Shown here: positions 26,624 through 34,390 of the stretch, piece after piece
Numbering within the stretch: position 1 is the stretch's first letter
Layout: the number at the start of each line of letters is the position of its first letter
Source of the DNA: Winogradskyella ludwigii
GTDB taxonomy: Bacteria > Bacteroidota > Bacteroidia > Flavobacteriales > Flavobacteriaceae
Length of the DNA stretch: 64,000 nucleotides
Direction of reading: 5' to 3'
Assembly: GCF_013403985.1 (NCBI RefSeq)
Contig: NZ_JABFDF010000007.1
Coordinates: forward strand, 124,001 to 188,000
Notes under the pieces: model-generated
What the model was told of the DNA's origin: nothing
Databases searched by the model: none
What the model saw: the letters and a program-made list of their open reading frames with translations, nothing else
Program-made: the position numbers and the translations under genes

Positions 26624-27784
26624 TTAAGAATTACTATTTATAAAATTAAGCACAGTAGTTGTGATACATTCAATTTGTTCATCATCAAGTTCCGTATGCA
26701 TTGGTAAAGACATTACCGATTTAACTAACTGATTTGTAACACCAAAATCAGCTTCGTTATAGCGTTCATCTAAATACGCTTTTTGTCGGTGTAGAGGAAT
26801 TGGATAATAGACTCCACAAGGAATATTTTTAGATTGTAAATGTGCCACTAAAGCATCACGATCTATGTCTATTAAGTTTAGTGTATATTGGTGAAACACG
26901 TGACAATCGCAAGTATCGCATATACCCTCGCAATCGCTTATACCACCAGGAATGGTAATATTAGGATGATTTTTAAATGCTTCGTTATATTTTCTAGCTG
27001 TATTTCGTCTTGCTGTATTATACTCATCAAGATGCGGTAATTTTGCATCTAAAACTGCTGCTTGTATAGAATCTAATCTCGAATTGACTCCAACCACATC
27101 ATGATGATATCTTTCGTACATACCATGATTTACGATACCTCGAATTTTGTGAGCCAAATCATCGTCGTTAGTGAAAATTGCTCCACCGTCTCCATAACAA
27201 CCTAAATTTTTGGAAGGAAAAAATGACGTTGATGCTGCATGACCTATTGCTCCGGTTTTAGTTTTAGTACCATCGCGATGCGTATAATCTGCTCCAATAC
27301 CTTGCGCATTATCTTCGATCACATATAAATTATGTTCTTTTGCCAAATCCATTATAGCATCCATATCTGCTGGTAAACCAAATAAATGAACAGGCACAAT
27401 GGCTTTTGTTTTTGGTGTAATGGCTTTTTTAATAGCATCTACATCAATATTAAATGTAATAGGATCTACATCTACTAACACGGGAGTTAATTGCAATAAT
27501 GCAATAACTTCAACTGTTGCTGCAAATGTAAAATCTGCCGTAATAACCTCGTCACCAGGTTTTAAACCCAAACCCATCATTGCAATTTGTAATGCATCTG
27601 TTCCGTTAGCACAAGGGATGACGTGCTTAACTCCTAAATATTCTTCAAGGTTTTTTTGAAATTGATGAACTTTGGGGCCATTTATAAATGCTGCACTTTC
27701 CATCACTTCAGCGATTGAAGGATCTACAACATCTTTTATTTTTGCGTATTGACTCTGAAGGTCAACCATTTGAATTTTTTTCAT
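26624..27784 (-). CDS. DegT/DnrJ/EryC1/StrS family sugar aminotransferase
   Basis: 386 residues, fold-type I PLP enzyme. The PLP lysine is Lys192 in STSFFPSKNLGCYGDGG, with the usual ANGTDALQIAM and EDNAQGIGA motifs. It transaminates a nucleotide-linked keto-sugar for LPS O-antigen or capsule synthesis; the exact sugar is unknown. Residues 285-294 hold a Cys cluster (C285, C289, C292, C294; DCEGICDTCDC) not needed by the catalytic fold. It is the first gene of an operon with galE and an amidohydrolase, and a perfect 14-bp palindrome lies 35 nt upstream of its ATG. Confidence 0.9.
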   Translation of the reverse strand: MKKIQMVDLQSQYAKIKDVVDPSIAEVMESAAFINGPKVHQFQKNLEEYLGVKHVIPCANGTDALQIAMMGLGLKPGDEVITADFTFAATVEVIALLQLTPVLVDVDPITFNIDVDAIKKAITPKTKAIVPVHLFGLPADMDAIMDLAKEHNLYVIEDNAQGIGADYTHRDGTKTKTGAIGHAASTSFFPSKNLGCYGDGGAIFTNDDDLAHKIRGIVNHGMYERYHHDVVGVNSRLDSIQAAVLDAKLPHLDEYNTARRNTARKYNEAFKNHPNITIPGGISDCEGICDTCDCHVFHQYTLNLIDIDRDALVAHLQSKNIPCGVYYPIPLHRQKAYLDERYNEADFGVTNQLVKSVMSLPMHTELDDEQIECITTTVLNFINSNS

Positions 27785-27818
27785 TCTAAAGACTACATTT
27801 TAGTGTATAAATAAAAAG

Positions 27819-27832
27819 CATGAAGCTTCATG
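27819..27832. promoter_or_regulatory. Perfect palindrome upstream of the DegT gene
   Basis: CATGAAGCTTCATG is a perfect 14-bp palindrome 35 nt before the ATG of the minus-strand operon. It could be an operator or a leader hairpin; nothing else supports a choice. Confidence 0.35.
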
Positions 27833-28070
27833 TAAACTCATAAGCATTTATTCTATTTCCTATAAAACGGATAAAACAAGTTTATGTTTTAGCTATTTCC
27901 TTATAATTAACAATGCTATGCACCTCAAAAATAGCTCTATCTATAAATATTCTATATCATTTTCGGTTAAAAACAAAAAGTCAAGATGAGTTCAACGAAA
28001 ATACAAAAATGTAAGCGCTATGGCAATGCAATTAAATGAAAGAAATGTATTTTAGCACAAATCTTTATTT

Positions 28071-29309
28071 TTGAAAGGACTCTATTCCATAGGAATTTAT
28101 ATTGCTCGTTTTGTCTTATATATCTTAGGCTTTTTCAACACTAAATTGAAACAAGGTAACGATGGTAGAAAAATCACTTTTTCAGAATTAAAAAAAGTTA
28201 TAAAACCAGAAGATAAAACATTTTGGTTTCACTCTGCTTCTCTTGGAGAATACGAGCAAGGCTTACCCGTTTTCGAGGCTTTAAAGGCTAAACATCCAAA
28301 TTACAAAGTGGTATTGTCATTCTTTTCTCCTTCTGGATATGAAGTCCGAAAAAATGCAGAAATCGCAGATGTTGTGGTTTACCTTCCATTGGATACGACA
28401 GTTAACGCTAAACGTTTTTTAGATCTTGTTAATCCAGATTATATCTTATTTGTGAAATATGAAATCTGGCCAAACTTTTTAAATGAAATTAAAAAACGTG
28501 ATTTAAACGCCATTTTAATTTCTGCTGTATTCCGTAAAGACCAAGCATTTTTTAAATGGTATGGCAGTTATATAACATCTGCTTTATTTGGTTTCAAACA
28601 TATTTTTACACAAGACGAAAACTCGAAATTATTATTGGATGGTATTGGTTATAATTCAGTTTCTGTTTCTGGAGATACTCGTTTTGACCGTGTTTCGAAT
28701 CAACTAAAAACAAATAATTCTGTTTCTTTTATTGAAGCGTTTAAAGACGACAAATTATGTGTGGTTTTTGGAAGTTCTTGGCCAGATGACGATAAATTAT
28801 ATCTTGATTTTATTAATACGAATACAAACAAAAATGTAAAGTTTGTAATTGCACCTCATAATATAAAGCCGAATTATATTGCTTCACTTAAAACGCAATT
28901 AAAAGTAAAAACGATCTGTTATTCTGAGTTAACTAAAAATGAAAATTTAGCAGACTACAATGTCTTTATTTTAGATACCATTGGCTATTTAAGTAAAGTT
29001 TACAGTTATGCCAATATTGCATATGTTGGTGGCGGAGCTGGCACAACAGGCTTACACAATATATTAGAACCTGCAGTTTTTGGGATTCCGATTCTTATTG
29101 GCAAGAATTACGACAAATTTCTTGAGGCTAAAACCTTAATTGAATTAGGTGGAGTTACAAGTATTGCAAGTCCTACCGCTTTTAACTCCACTTTAAACGC
29201 GTTAATCACAGACAATGTATTGCGAAACAAGCAAGGAAACATTACGAAATCCTATATTGATTCTAACACAGGTGCTGTACTTCAGATTATGGATTATTTA
29301 GATAATTAA
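28071..29309 (+). CDS. waaA: 3-deoxy-D-manno-octulosonic acid (Kdo) transferase, TTG start
   Basis: 412 residues, GT30 family. An N-terminal membrane helix (YSIGIYIARFVLYILGFF) is followed by the conserved FWFHSASLGEYEQGLPVFEAL with the catalytic Glu, FGSSWPDDD, and the C-terminal YVGGGAGTTGLHNILEPAVFG motif. It adds Kdo to lipid A on the cytoplasmic face of the inner membrane. The first codon of the conserved N-terminus is TTG at 28071; an in-frame stop lies 18 nt upstream and no in-frame ATG precedes the membrane helix. Curiously, a TAnnTTTG-like box (28066-28073) overlaps this TTG. Confidence 0.92.
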   Translation: MKGLYSIGIYIARFVLYILGFFNTKLKQGNDGRKITFSELKKVIKPEDKTFWFHSASLGEYEQGLPVFEALKAKHPNYKVVLSFFSPSGYEVRKNAEIADVVVYLPLDTTVNAKRFLDLVNPDYILFVKYEIWPNFLNEIKKRDLNAILISAVFRKDQAFFKWYGSYITSALFGFKHIFTQDENSKLLLDGIGYNSVSVSGDTRFDRVSNQLKTNNSVSFIEAFKDDKLCVVFGSSWPDDDKLYLDFINTNTNKNVKFVIAPHNIKPNYIASLKTQLKVKTICYSELTKNENLADYNVFILDTIGYLSKVYSYANIAYVGGGAGTTGLHNILEPAVFGIPILIGKNYDKFLEAKTLIELGGVTSIASPTAFNSTLNALITDNVLRNKQGNITKSYIDSNTGAVLQIMDYLDN

Positions 29310-29383
29310 TCTGCTAATCAACTATTTCCTTACAAGATTTACAACCTCATTAATAAAGCTTTAGCACTACATATTTTAATGTT

Positions 29384-30703
29384 TTATAGTTTTAAATTCA
29401 CTAATCGATACATCAAAACAGCGGTTATTTTTGCTTGTCTTGCTACGGTATTTAAATTCCCTGATTCATTAACAGTATGATCTCCACCTCCACCTGTAAG
29501 CCCTAAACCATCGATAGCCATATCTACAAATCCTGATGTGAAGGAAATATCTGCAGCACCTGCATTTCTTGGGTTTACGGCCGTTACAGATCCGAAGCCT
29601 AAATCTTGACTAACCGTATTAAAATAGTTTAATAATTTAGTATTGCCTTCTGTTAAAGTTAAAGGTGGATAGCCACCTGCTGAAAAAATAAGTTCCGCAT
29701 TCGTTTTAGGGTAATTCTCTGATACAATCTTTTTCATAGTTGCTTTAGCTTTTGTCAATTGATTTAAAGACACAGCTCTTAAATCTCCACGAACAATTGT
29801 TTCTTGAGATACTACATTTGTTTTTCCGAAAGCATGACCTCCAGTGCTATCTCCATCAGGATTTAATGTGGTGCCGCCAATAATAAACCCTGGATTAAAA
29901 GTTAAATCCTTTTCTTTTGCGAGTTGAAGATAAAATTCATTTAAAATCCTAGACGTTTCATAAATGGCTCCTGCACCAATTTCTTCTGTGAAAATTTGAG
30001 ATGAATGGGAAGGATTACCTGTTACTTTAATTTTCCAATCTGTAGAACCCCTTCGAGACACCACAATTGTTTTTGGGTTATTATCACCATTTTCAAAACC
30101 CAAAGCTATGTCTGCACGTTTTGCAGCATCAATCAAATCTTTCTTAGACAATTCTAAGGGTGAACCACTTTTCTCTTCATCACCTGTCATTATAATTTCA
30201 ATAGACATGTCATCTAAAACTCCTGCTTCCTTTAAAGCTTGCATAGCCAAAATGATAATAACATCTCCACCTTTCATATCTGCAACTCCAGGTCCTTTTA
30301 TTATAGAATCGTTGAGCATAGTATATTCTTGCAATGGACTTTCCAATTCGAAAACGGTATCTAAATGACCTATCATTAAAAACTTTGGTCCTTTTTTTCC
30401 TTTTCTAGTCGCTATTAAATGTCCTGCTCTACCATAAGCATCACCATTAGTTAATTGCGTTGAAAAACCCAATTTATCGAGTTCTTTTTGAAATAGCCTG
30501 CCCACTTCTTTCACACCTTCAAAATTCATAGTCCCACTATTAATATTAACTGCTGTTTTAATTAAATTAATAGCATCCTCAGAATGTGCATCTACTGCTT
30601 TTATAATTTTTTGTTCTTTTCTATTGGTTTGAGAAAATCCTAGAATTGATAAGCACAAAAAAGCAATGAAAAGTATTTGTTTAGAATTAGATTTTAAATT
30701 CAT
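29384..30703 (-). CDS. Exported M20-family metallopeptidase (carboxypeptidase G2-like)
   Basis: 439 residues with a signal peptide (about 1-24, FIAFLCLSILGFSQ). Zinc-ligand motifs of M20 are present: MIGHLDTVF, GPGVADMKGGD, TGDEEKSGSPLE and near the C-terminus GGGGDHTVNESG. The family removes C-terminal amino acids or deacylates amino-acid conjugates; glutamate carboxypeptidase is the closest described type. It is a single-gene unit, convergent with waaA, and expected in the periplasm. Confidence 0.88.
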   Translation of the reverse strand: MNLKSNSKQILFIAFLCLSILGFSQTNRKEQKIIKAVDAHSEDAINLIKTAVNINSGTMNFEGVKEVGRLFQKELDKLGFSTQLTNGDAYGRAGHLIATRKGKKGPKFLMIGHLDTVFELESPLQEYTMLNDSIIKGPGVADMKGGDVIIILAMQALKEAGVLDDMSIEIIMTGDEEKSGSPLELSKKDLIDAAKRADIALGFENGDNNPKTIVVSRRGSTDWKIKVTGNPSHSSQIFTEEIGAGAIYETSRILNEFYLQLAKEKDLTFNPGFIIGGTTLNPDGDSTGGHAFGKTNVVSQETIVRGDLRAVSLNQLTKAKATMKKIVSENYPKTNAELIFSAGGYPPLTLTEGNTKLLNYFNTVSQDLGFGSVTAVNPRNAGAADISFTSGFVDMAIDGLGLTGGGGDHTVNESGNLNTVARQAKITAVLMYRLVNLKL

Positions 30704-30933
30704 TTTATTAATTTATTATGAAAGTTCCTCTTTGTAAATATAAATTCAATATTGAAGACATCAGCTTTACTTTCGATTTTTAATTAAAAAAAAGTGACAC
30801 CAACAACATCCAAATCCCTATGCGCAACGTATATAGAACACCAATACGATGAATAAATGAATAAAACATATTAAAGATTCATTGAAATTAGTATTTTCGC
30901 ATATTAACATAAATTAACACTAAAACTATTAAA

Positions 30934-31401
30934 ATGAAAAAAGTTGTATTAAGTTTAGCACTAGTTGCTGTATTAGGATTATCATTTACATCTTGTAGAG
31001 AAACTGCTGACAAAGCTACTGACGCTATGGAAGGAGCTGCTGATGCTACAGGAGATGCATTAGAAGATGCTGGTGACGCTATGGAAGATGCTGTTGATTC
31101 TGCAGGTGATGCTATGGAAGAAGCTGGTGATGCTATAGAAGGTGCTGCCAATGATGCTGTTGACGCTACAGGTGACGCCGTTGAAAGTGCTACAGGAGCT
31201 GCAAGTGATGCTGTTGAAGGTGCTAAGGATGCTGCTGGAAATGCAGTAGATAGCGCTAAAGATGCTGCTAATAGTGCAGTAGATTCAGCTAAAGAAAAAG
31301 GTAAAGATGCAGTTGATGCAGCAAAAACTAAAGGTCAAGACGCTATAGATGCGGCTAAAGCTAAAGGTACAGATGCTGTAAATAAAGTAAAAGGAATGTA
31401 A
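30934..31401 (+). CDS. Ala-rich LEA-like lipoprotein
   Basis: 155 residues. A lipobox LSFTSC puts the lipidated Cys at residue 21. The rest is a low-complexity amphipathic helix built of irregular ~11-residue units (A-x-DAxxxAxxA type, e.g. DATGDALEDAGDAMEDAVD, AVDSAKDAANSAVDSAKEKG) resembling late-embryogenesis-abundant or apolipoprotein-like repeats. The first half is strongly acidic (Glu/Asp, hardly any Lys), whereas the last ~55 residues alternate Lys and Asp and end basic (AVNKVKGM). Such proteins are often stress-related, but function is not established. It is a single gene with a strong terminator. Confidence 0.8.
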   Translation: MKKVVLSLALVAVLGLSFTSCRETADKATDAMEGAADATGDALEDAGDAMEDAVDSAGDAMEEAGDAIEGAANDAVDATGDAVESATGAASDAVEGAKDAAGNAVDSAKDAANSAVDSAKEKGKDAVDAAKTKGQDAIDAAKAKGTDAVNKVKGM

Positions 31402-31422
31402 TTTCCTCATTTTACAAACACA

Positions 31423-31450
31423 AAAAAGCCTGATGAAAATCAGGCTTTTT
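31423..31450. terminator. Bidirectional terminator between the LEA-like lipoprotein and the lacI-type gene
   Basis: AAAAAGCCTGAT (31423-31434), loop GAAA, ATCAGGCTTTTT (31439-31450): a perfect 12-bp stem with A/T tracts at both ends, placed between convergent genes. Confidence 0.88.
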
Positions 31451-31469
31451 TTATGCTCAAAATTGAGAT

Positions 31470-32474
31470 TTAGTTCGAAGACTCACTCAATTGAAGTTCA
31501 CTAGGAACCACTATAGTTTGAAGTTTATGATTTTCTCCTTTTAAACTATCTATTAACAATTGCGTAGACATCTCTCCTATTCTATGAGCCTTCTGATGGA
31601 TAATTGAAATTTTAGGACTTGATAATAATTGCGTATGCTCATAACCAAAACCAACTACTGACAAATCTTTAGGAATTTCTCTTCCTATTTTTTTCGCCAT
31701 GTTAATAGCAACTATTCCTGTAACATGGTCTATAGATAGAATAGCATCAATTGTTGGGTTAGCTTTTAAATATTTGTATATTTTTTTCTCAACATCAACA
31801 TCTACTGCGTGATCTAATTTTAAAATATTAGGTTTCAAATTATGATCTTCTAAGGCTTTAGTATATCCACTAATTCTTAATTGACCAACACTTAATTCTT
31901 CAATATTACTTACCAAAAGAATATTTTTACGTTTATCATTTACAATTAAATGTTCTACGGCGTCATAAACAGATTGAAAATCATCAACTATAACTTTATT
32001 ACATTCGATATCATCCACAACACGATCGAACATTAAAACAGGTAGCTTACTTTCTATAACATCCTTAATATGGTCGGTTTGCTTTGTCACTTGGCTTTCT
32101 CTAGCTACGGCCATTATAAAACCATCTACACTTCCGTTAGATAACAAATCGAGACTTCGTTTTTCTTTATGTAAGGTTTCGTTAGACAGACAAACAATAA
32201 TATCATAATCATTATTTGTAGCTGCCATTTCAATACCGTGTAATACCTCAGCAAAAAACGGATTGGTAACCGTTGGGAGTATAACACCAATAGTTTTAGA
32301 TGTATTAGTTTTTAATTGCTGCGCTATTCTATTGGGTTTGTAGTTTAACTTTGTGGCTAATTCTTTTACCCGAATTCTGGTGTTTTCGCTTATCTCATGA
32401 CTATCATTTAAAGCTTTGGAAACGGTAGAAATTGATATATTTAAAAGTGCTGCTAATTCTTTAAGTGTTGTCAT
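31470..32474 (-). CDS. LacI-family transcriptional regulator at the end of the glucan locus
   Basis: 334 residues. An N-terminal LacI helix-turn-helix (TLKELAALLNISISTVSKALN) with hinge helix (PNRIAQQLKTNTS) is followed by a periplasmic-binding-protein-like sugar sensor (GVILPTVTNPFF, SVVGFGYEHTQLLSSPKISI). It should repress or activate sugar genes in response to an intracellular sugar. It is the last of ten same-strand genes of the beta-glucan locus and is separated from the previous gene by a palindromic hairpin. Its likely target is the locus itself. The inducer (for example a laminari-oligosaccharide or glucose phosphate) is inference. Confidence 0.92.
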   Translation of the reverse strand: MTTLKELAALLNISISTVSKALNDSHEISENTRIRVKELATKLNYKPNRIAQQLKTNTSKTIGVILPTVTNPFFAEVLHGIEMAATNNDYDIIVCLSNETLHKEKRSLDLLSNGSVDGFIMAVARESQVTKQTDHIKDVIESKLPVLMFDRVVDDIECNKVIVDDFQSVYDAVEHLIVNDKRKNILLVSNIEELSVGQLRISGYTKALEDHNLKPNILKLDHAVDVDVEKKIYKYLKANPTIDAILSIDHVTGIVAINMAKKIGREIPKDLSVVGFGYEHTQLLSSPKISIIHQKAHRIGEMSTQLLIDSLKGENHKLQTIVVPSELQLSESSN

Positions 32475-32500
32475 TATTTTAAATCTTTTATATAAACAAG

Positions 32501-32525
32501 AAAGAGCGTATAATATACGCTCTTT
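32501..32525 (-). terminator. Palindromic hairpin between the T9SS protein and lacI-type genes
   Basis: AAAGAGCGTAT, 3-nt loop, ATACGCTCTTT: a perfect 11-bp stem 26 nt after the upstream stop codon. Read on the minus strand the tail is only moderately T-rich (TTTCTTGTTTATA), so it is a weak terminator or attenuator, or possibly an operator for the LacI protein. Confidence 0.55.
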
Positions 32526-32551
32526 AATATTAGTAATAAAAATTATTTAAA

Positions 32552-34120
32552 CTAGTTTTTAACCAGTTTTATTGTTTTAGTTCTATTTGCAGATACAATC
32601 TTAGCTAGATAAATTCCATTATTTAATTCTGAAGCATCAAGTGTAACCTCAAAAGAATTAGGATTTAAAGTAAGAACTTGTTTTCCTAAGATATCAAAAA
32701 CTTGCACTGAACTAATGTTTTGATTAATTGTTTTAATATTCCAAACTGAATTTGTTGGGTTTGGATATACACTAACATTTTCTAATTCAAATTCGTTAGT
32801 ACTTAACGTAGGTGCTCTATACACATATAAGTTATCATACCAAACTTTACTAGGAAGATTAGAAGTGATACCAAACTCCTTAAAACCAGTGAAAGTTGTT
32901 AAATCCACAGGGATATCAATTGACATCCAACTACCAGCTACTAAAGCAGGAGAAGAACCAGCATTTAAATTAATTTCGAATGCTGCACCACCTGGTTGGT
33001 TTACAAATTTCAAATTAAAAACAGAAGAAACTAAATCTGTACCAGCTTCTATGTATACGTCAACATGTAAATTAGTGCCAGCAGCAGTATTAAAAGCACT
33101 AGCATCTACAGCTGTGTCTAATACGATTCCTTGACAAGCATTATTTAAGTATTTTTGAGTTGGATTACCAAAAACCATAACTTCTTCAACTGAAGAAAAA
33201 CCACACCAACCTGCATCAAACGTACTTGCAACATCCGTATAAGCATCACTATACAAAGAAATAACATCCCAAGCATTTCTAGCTATTGGATCTGTTGCCG
33301 CTGAAGGAGGACCTTCGAAAATAAACGAAACAGTATAGGTTTCTGTAAACATTCCATTTTGTGAAACAACCACAACCGTTGCATCACCAGGAAGTACAGT
33401 AGCTTGAGTTATAGTTACAGATGTTGCTGTTGCATCTGTTAAAGTCGCAGCAGTAATTTGAGGAATATCTGTTATTCCAGGAGCTAAACCATAAGTGTAA
33501 TCAAAAACACCAGAACTAAAACCACTAATTGTTGAAGCATCAATTTGTAAATCACTTAAAGTTGCATCTGATCCAGGTGCCGTTGGATTTTTCCAAAAAT
33601 ATAAGTTATCTACATAAATCCCATCAGAAGATCCATTACCATTGTCAAACTTAAATTGAATAGCATTTGATGTGTCACCAGTAATTCCTGATACAGGAAT
33701 ATCTACACTTGTCCACGTACCTGAACCTGCATTTGTTATTGGGTGAGCAATTTCTCCTCCTGAACTAATTACAAATACATTAGGATTAAATGTACCATCT
33801 ATCCAAATATCAACATGCAAAAACTCCATAGCTGCTACATTTTGAGCGCTTCCAAACTGAACTCCTTGATAATTAAAAGTAGGATAACCTAAAACTAGGT
33901 TTCCAGTACCTGGGTCAAAAGCAGTATTTGCTACACCGAAACCAGATTGACCCCAATTTGGATTAAAATCCGAACCTGCTACATCCGTGTATTCCCCACT
34001 GAAAATTGAAATAACATCGACTGCATCTCTCGTTGGTGGTGTTGCTGCATTGTCTGACGGCCCTTGCGAGTAACCTAATGCTACTGTTAGCATCATAAAT
34101 AAAAAAGTAAATTTTTTCAT
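32552..34120 (-). CDS. T9SS-exported protein with two glucan-locus modules and sorting domain
   Basis: 522 residues from the ATG at 34118-34120 (an ATG two codons upstream is possible). A signal peptide ends LGYSQ. Domains: a ~150-residue module (about 28-178, DVISIFSGEYTDVAG ... GIYVDNLYFWK), a beta-sandwich linker (about 183-270), a second copy of the module (about 278-430, DVISLYSDAYTDVAS ... VWYDNLYVYR), and a C-terminal type IX sorting domain (about 445-522, VSVYPNPTNSVWNIKT ... NGIYLAKI ... IKLVKN). No catalytic motif is seen. The modules match those in the surface lipoprotein at 44115-46004, so this looks like a secreted or surface-attached beta-glucan-binding protein. Its 264-nt upstream region carries candidate operators, so it may be a separate transcript. 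Confidence 0.82.
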   Translation of the reverse strand: MKKFTFLFMMLTVALGYSQGPSDNAATPPTRDAVDVISIFSGEYTDVAGSDFNPNWGQSGFGVANTAFDPGTGNLVLGYPTFNYQGVQFGSAQNVAAMEFLHVDIWIDGTFNPNVFVISSGGEIAHPITNAGSGTWTSVDIPVSGITGDTSNAIQFKFDNGNGSSDGIYVDNLYFWKNPTAPGSDATLSDLQIDASTISGFSSGVFDYTYGLAPGITDIPQITAATLTDATATSVTITQATVLPGDATVVVVSQNGMFTETYTVSFIFEGPPSAATDPIARNAWDVISLYSDAYTDVASTFDAGWCGFSSVEEVMVFGNPTQKYLNNACQGIVLDTAVDASAFNTAAGTNLHVDVYIEAGTDLVSSVFNLKFVNQPGGAAFEINLNAGSSPALVAGSWMSIDIPVDLTTFTGFKEFGITSNLPSKVWYDNLYVYRAPTLSTNEFELENVSVYPNPTNSVWNIKTINQNISSVQVFDILGKQVLTLNPNSFEVTLDASELNNGIYLAKIVSANRTKTIKLVKN

Positions 34121-34228
34121 AATCATTGTTTTTAAAGTTTATATTAATTATTCTTAGTTTTTACAGGTTAAAATTGCGTTTTTATAAATTTACATATTAA
34201 ATATTGAGTATTGAATAATTTAACCACA

Positions 34229-34260
34229 ACAAAAAACATACAACTATTACGATATCGTAA
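34229..34260 (-). promoter_or_regulatory. Candidate operator region upstream of the T9SS protein gene
   Basis: Two elements lie side by side: the 16-mer ACAAAAAACATACAAC (34229-34244), which recurs exactly at 49357-49372 upstream of the hydrolase-barrel gene, and the perfect 14-bp palindrome TTACGATATCGTAA (34247-34260). Both are about 105-140 nt upstream of the start codon. They are candidates for the LuxR-type and LacI-type regulators of the locus, respectively; the assignment is inference. Confidence 0.5.
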
Positions 34261-34390
34261 CTCTACATGGTTGATACTCGGTATCTCAACAAAACAAAAG
34301 CATTCAAGTATTTTTTAATTATTATTTTTCGTCATTATTTTTACTATGTTGTGTTAATGTTGTGTTATTGTATGGTTGATTTTTAAGCTT

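Noticed and set aside
30888..31151. 87-residue Ser/Ala-rich minus-strand ORF opposite the LEA-like lipoprotein
   Set aside because: Its repeats are the reverse reading of the Ala/Asp repeats in the lipoprotein gene; the plus strand has lipobox, start and terminator.
31423..31450. Single CRISPR-like or riboswitch hairpin
   Set aside because: Perfect stem with T-tract between convergent genes; a plain bidirectional terminator. No repeat-spacer arrays were seen anywhere in the window.
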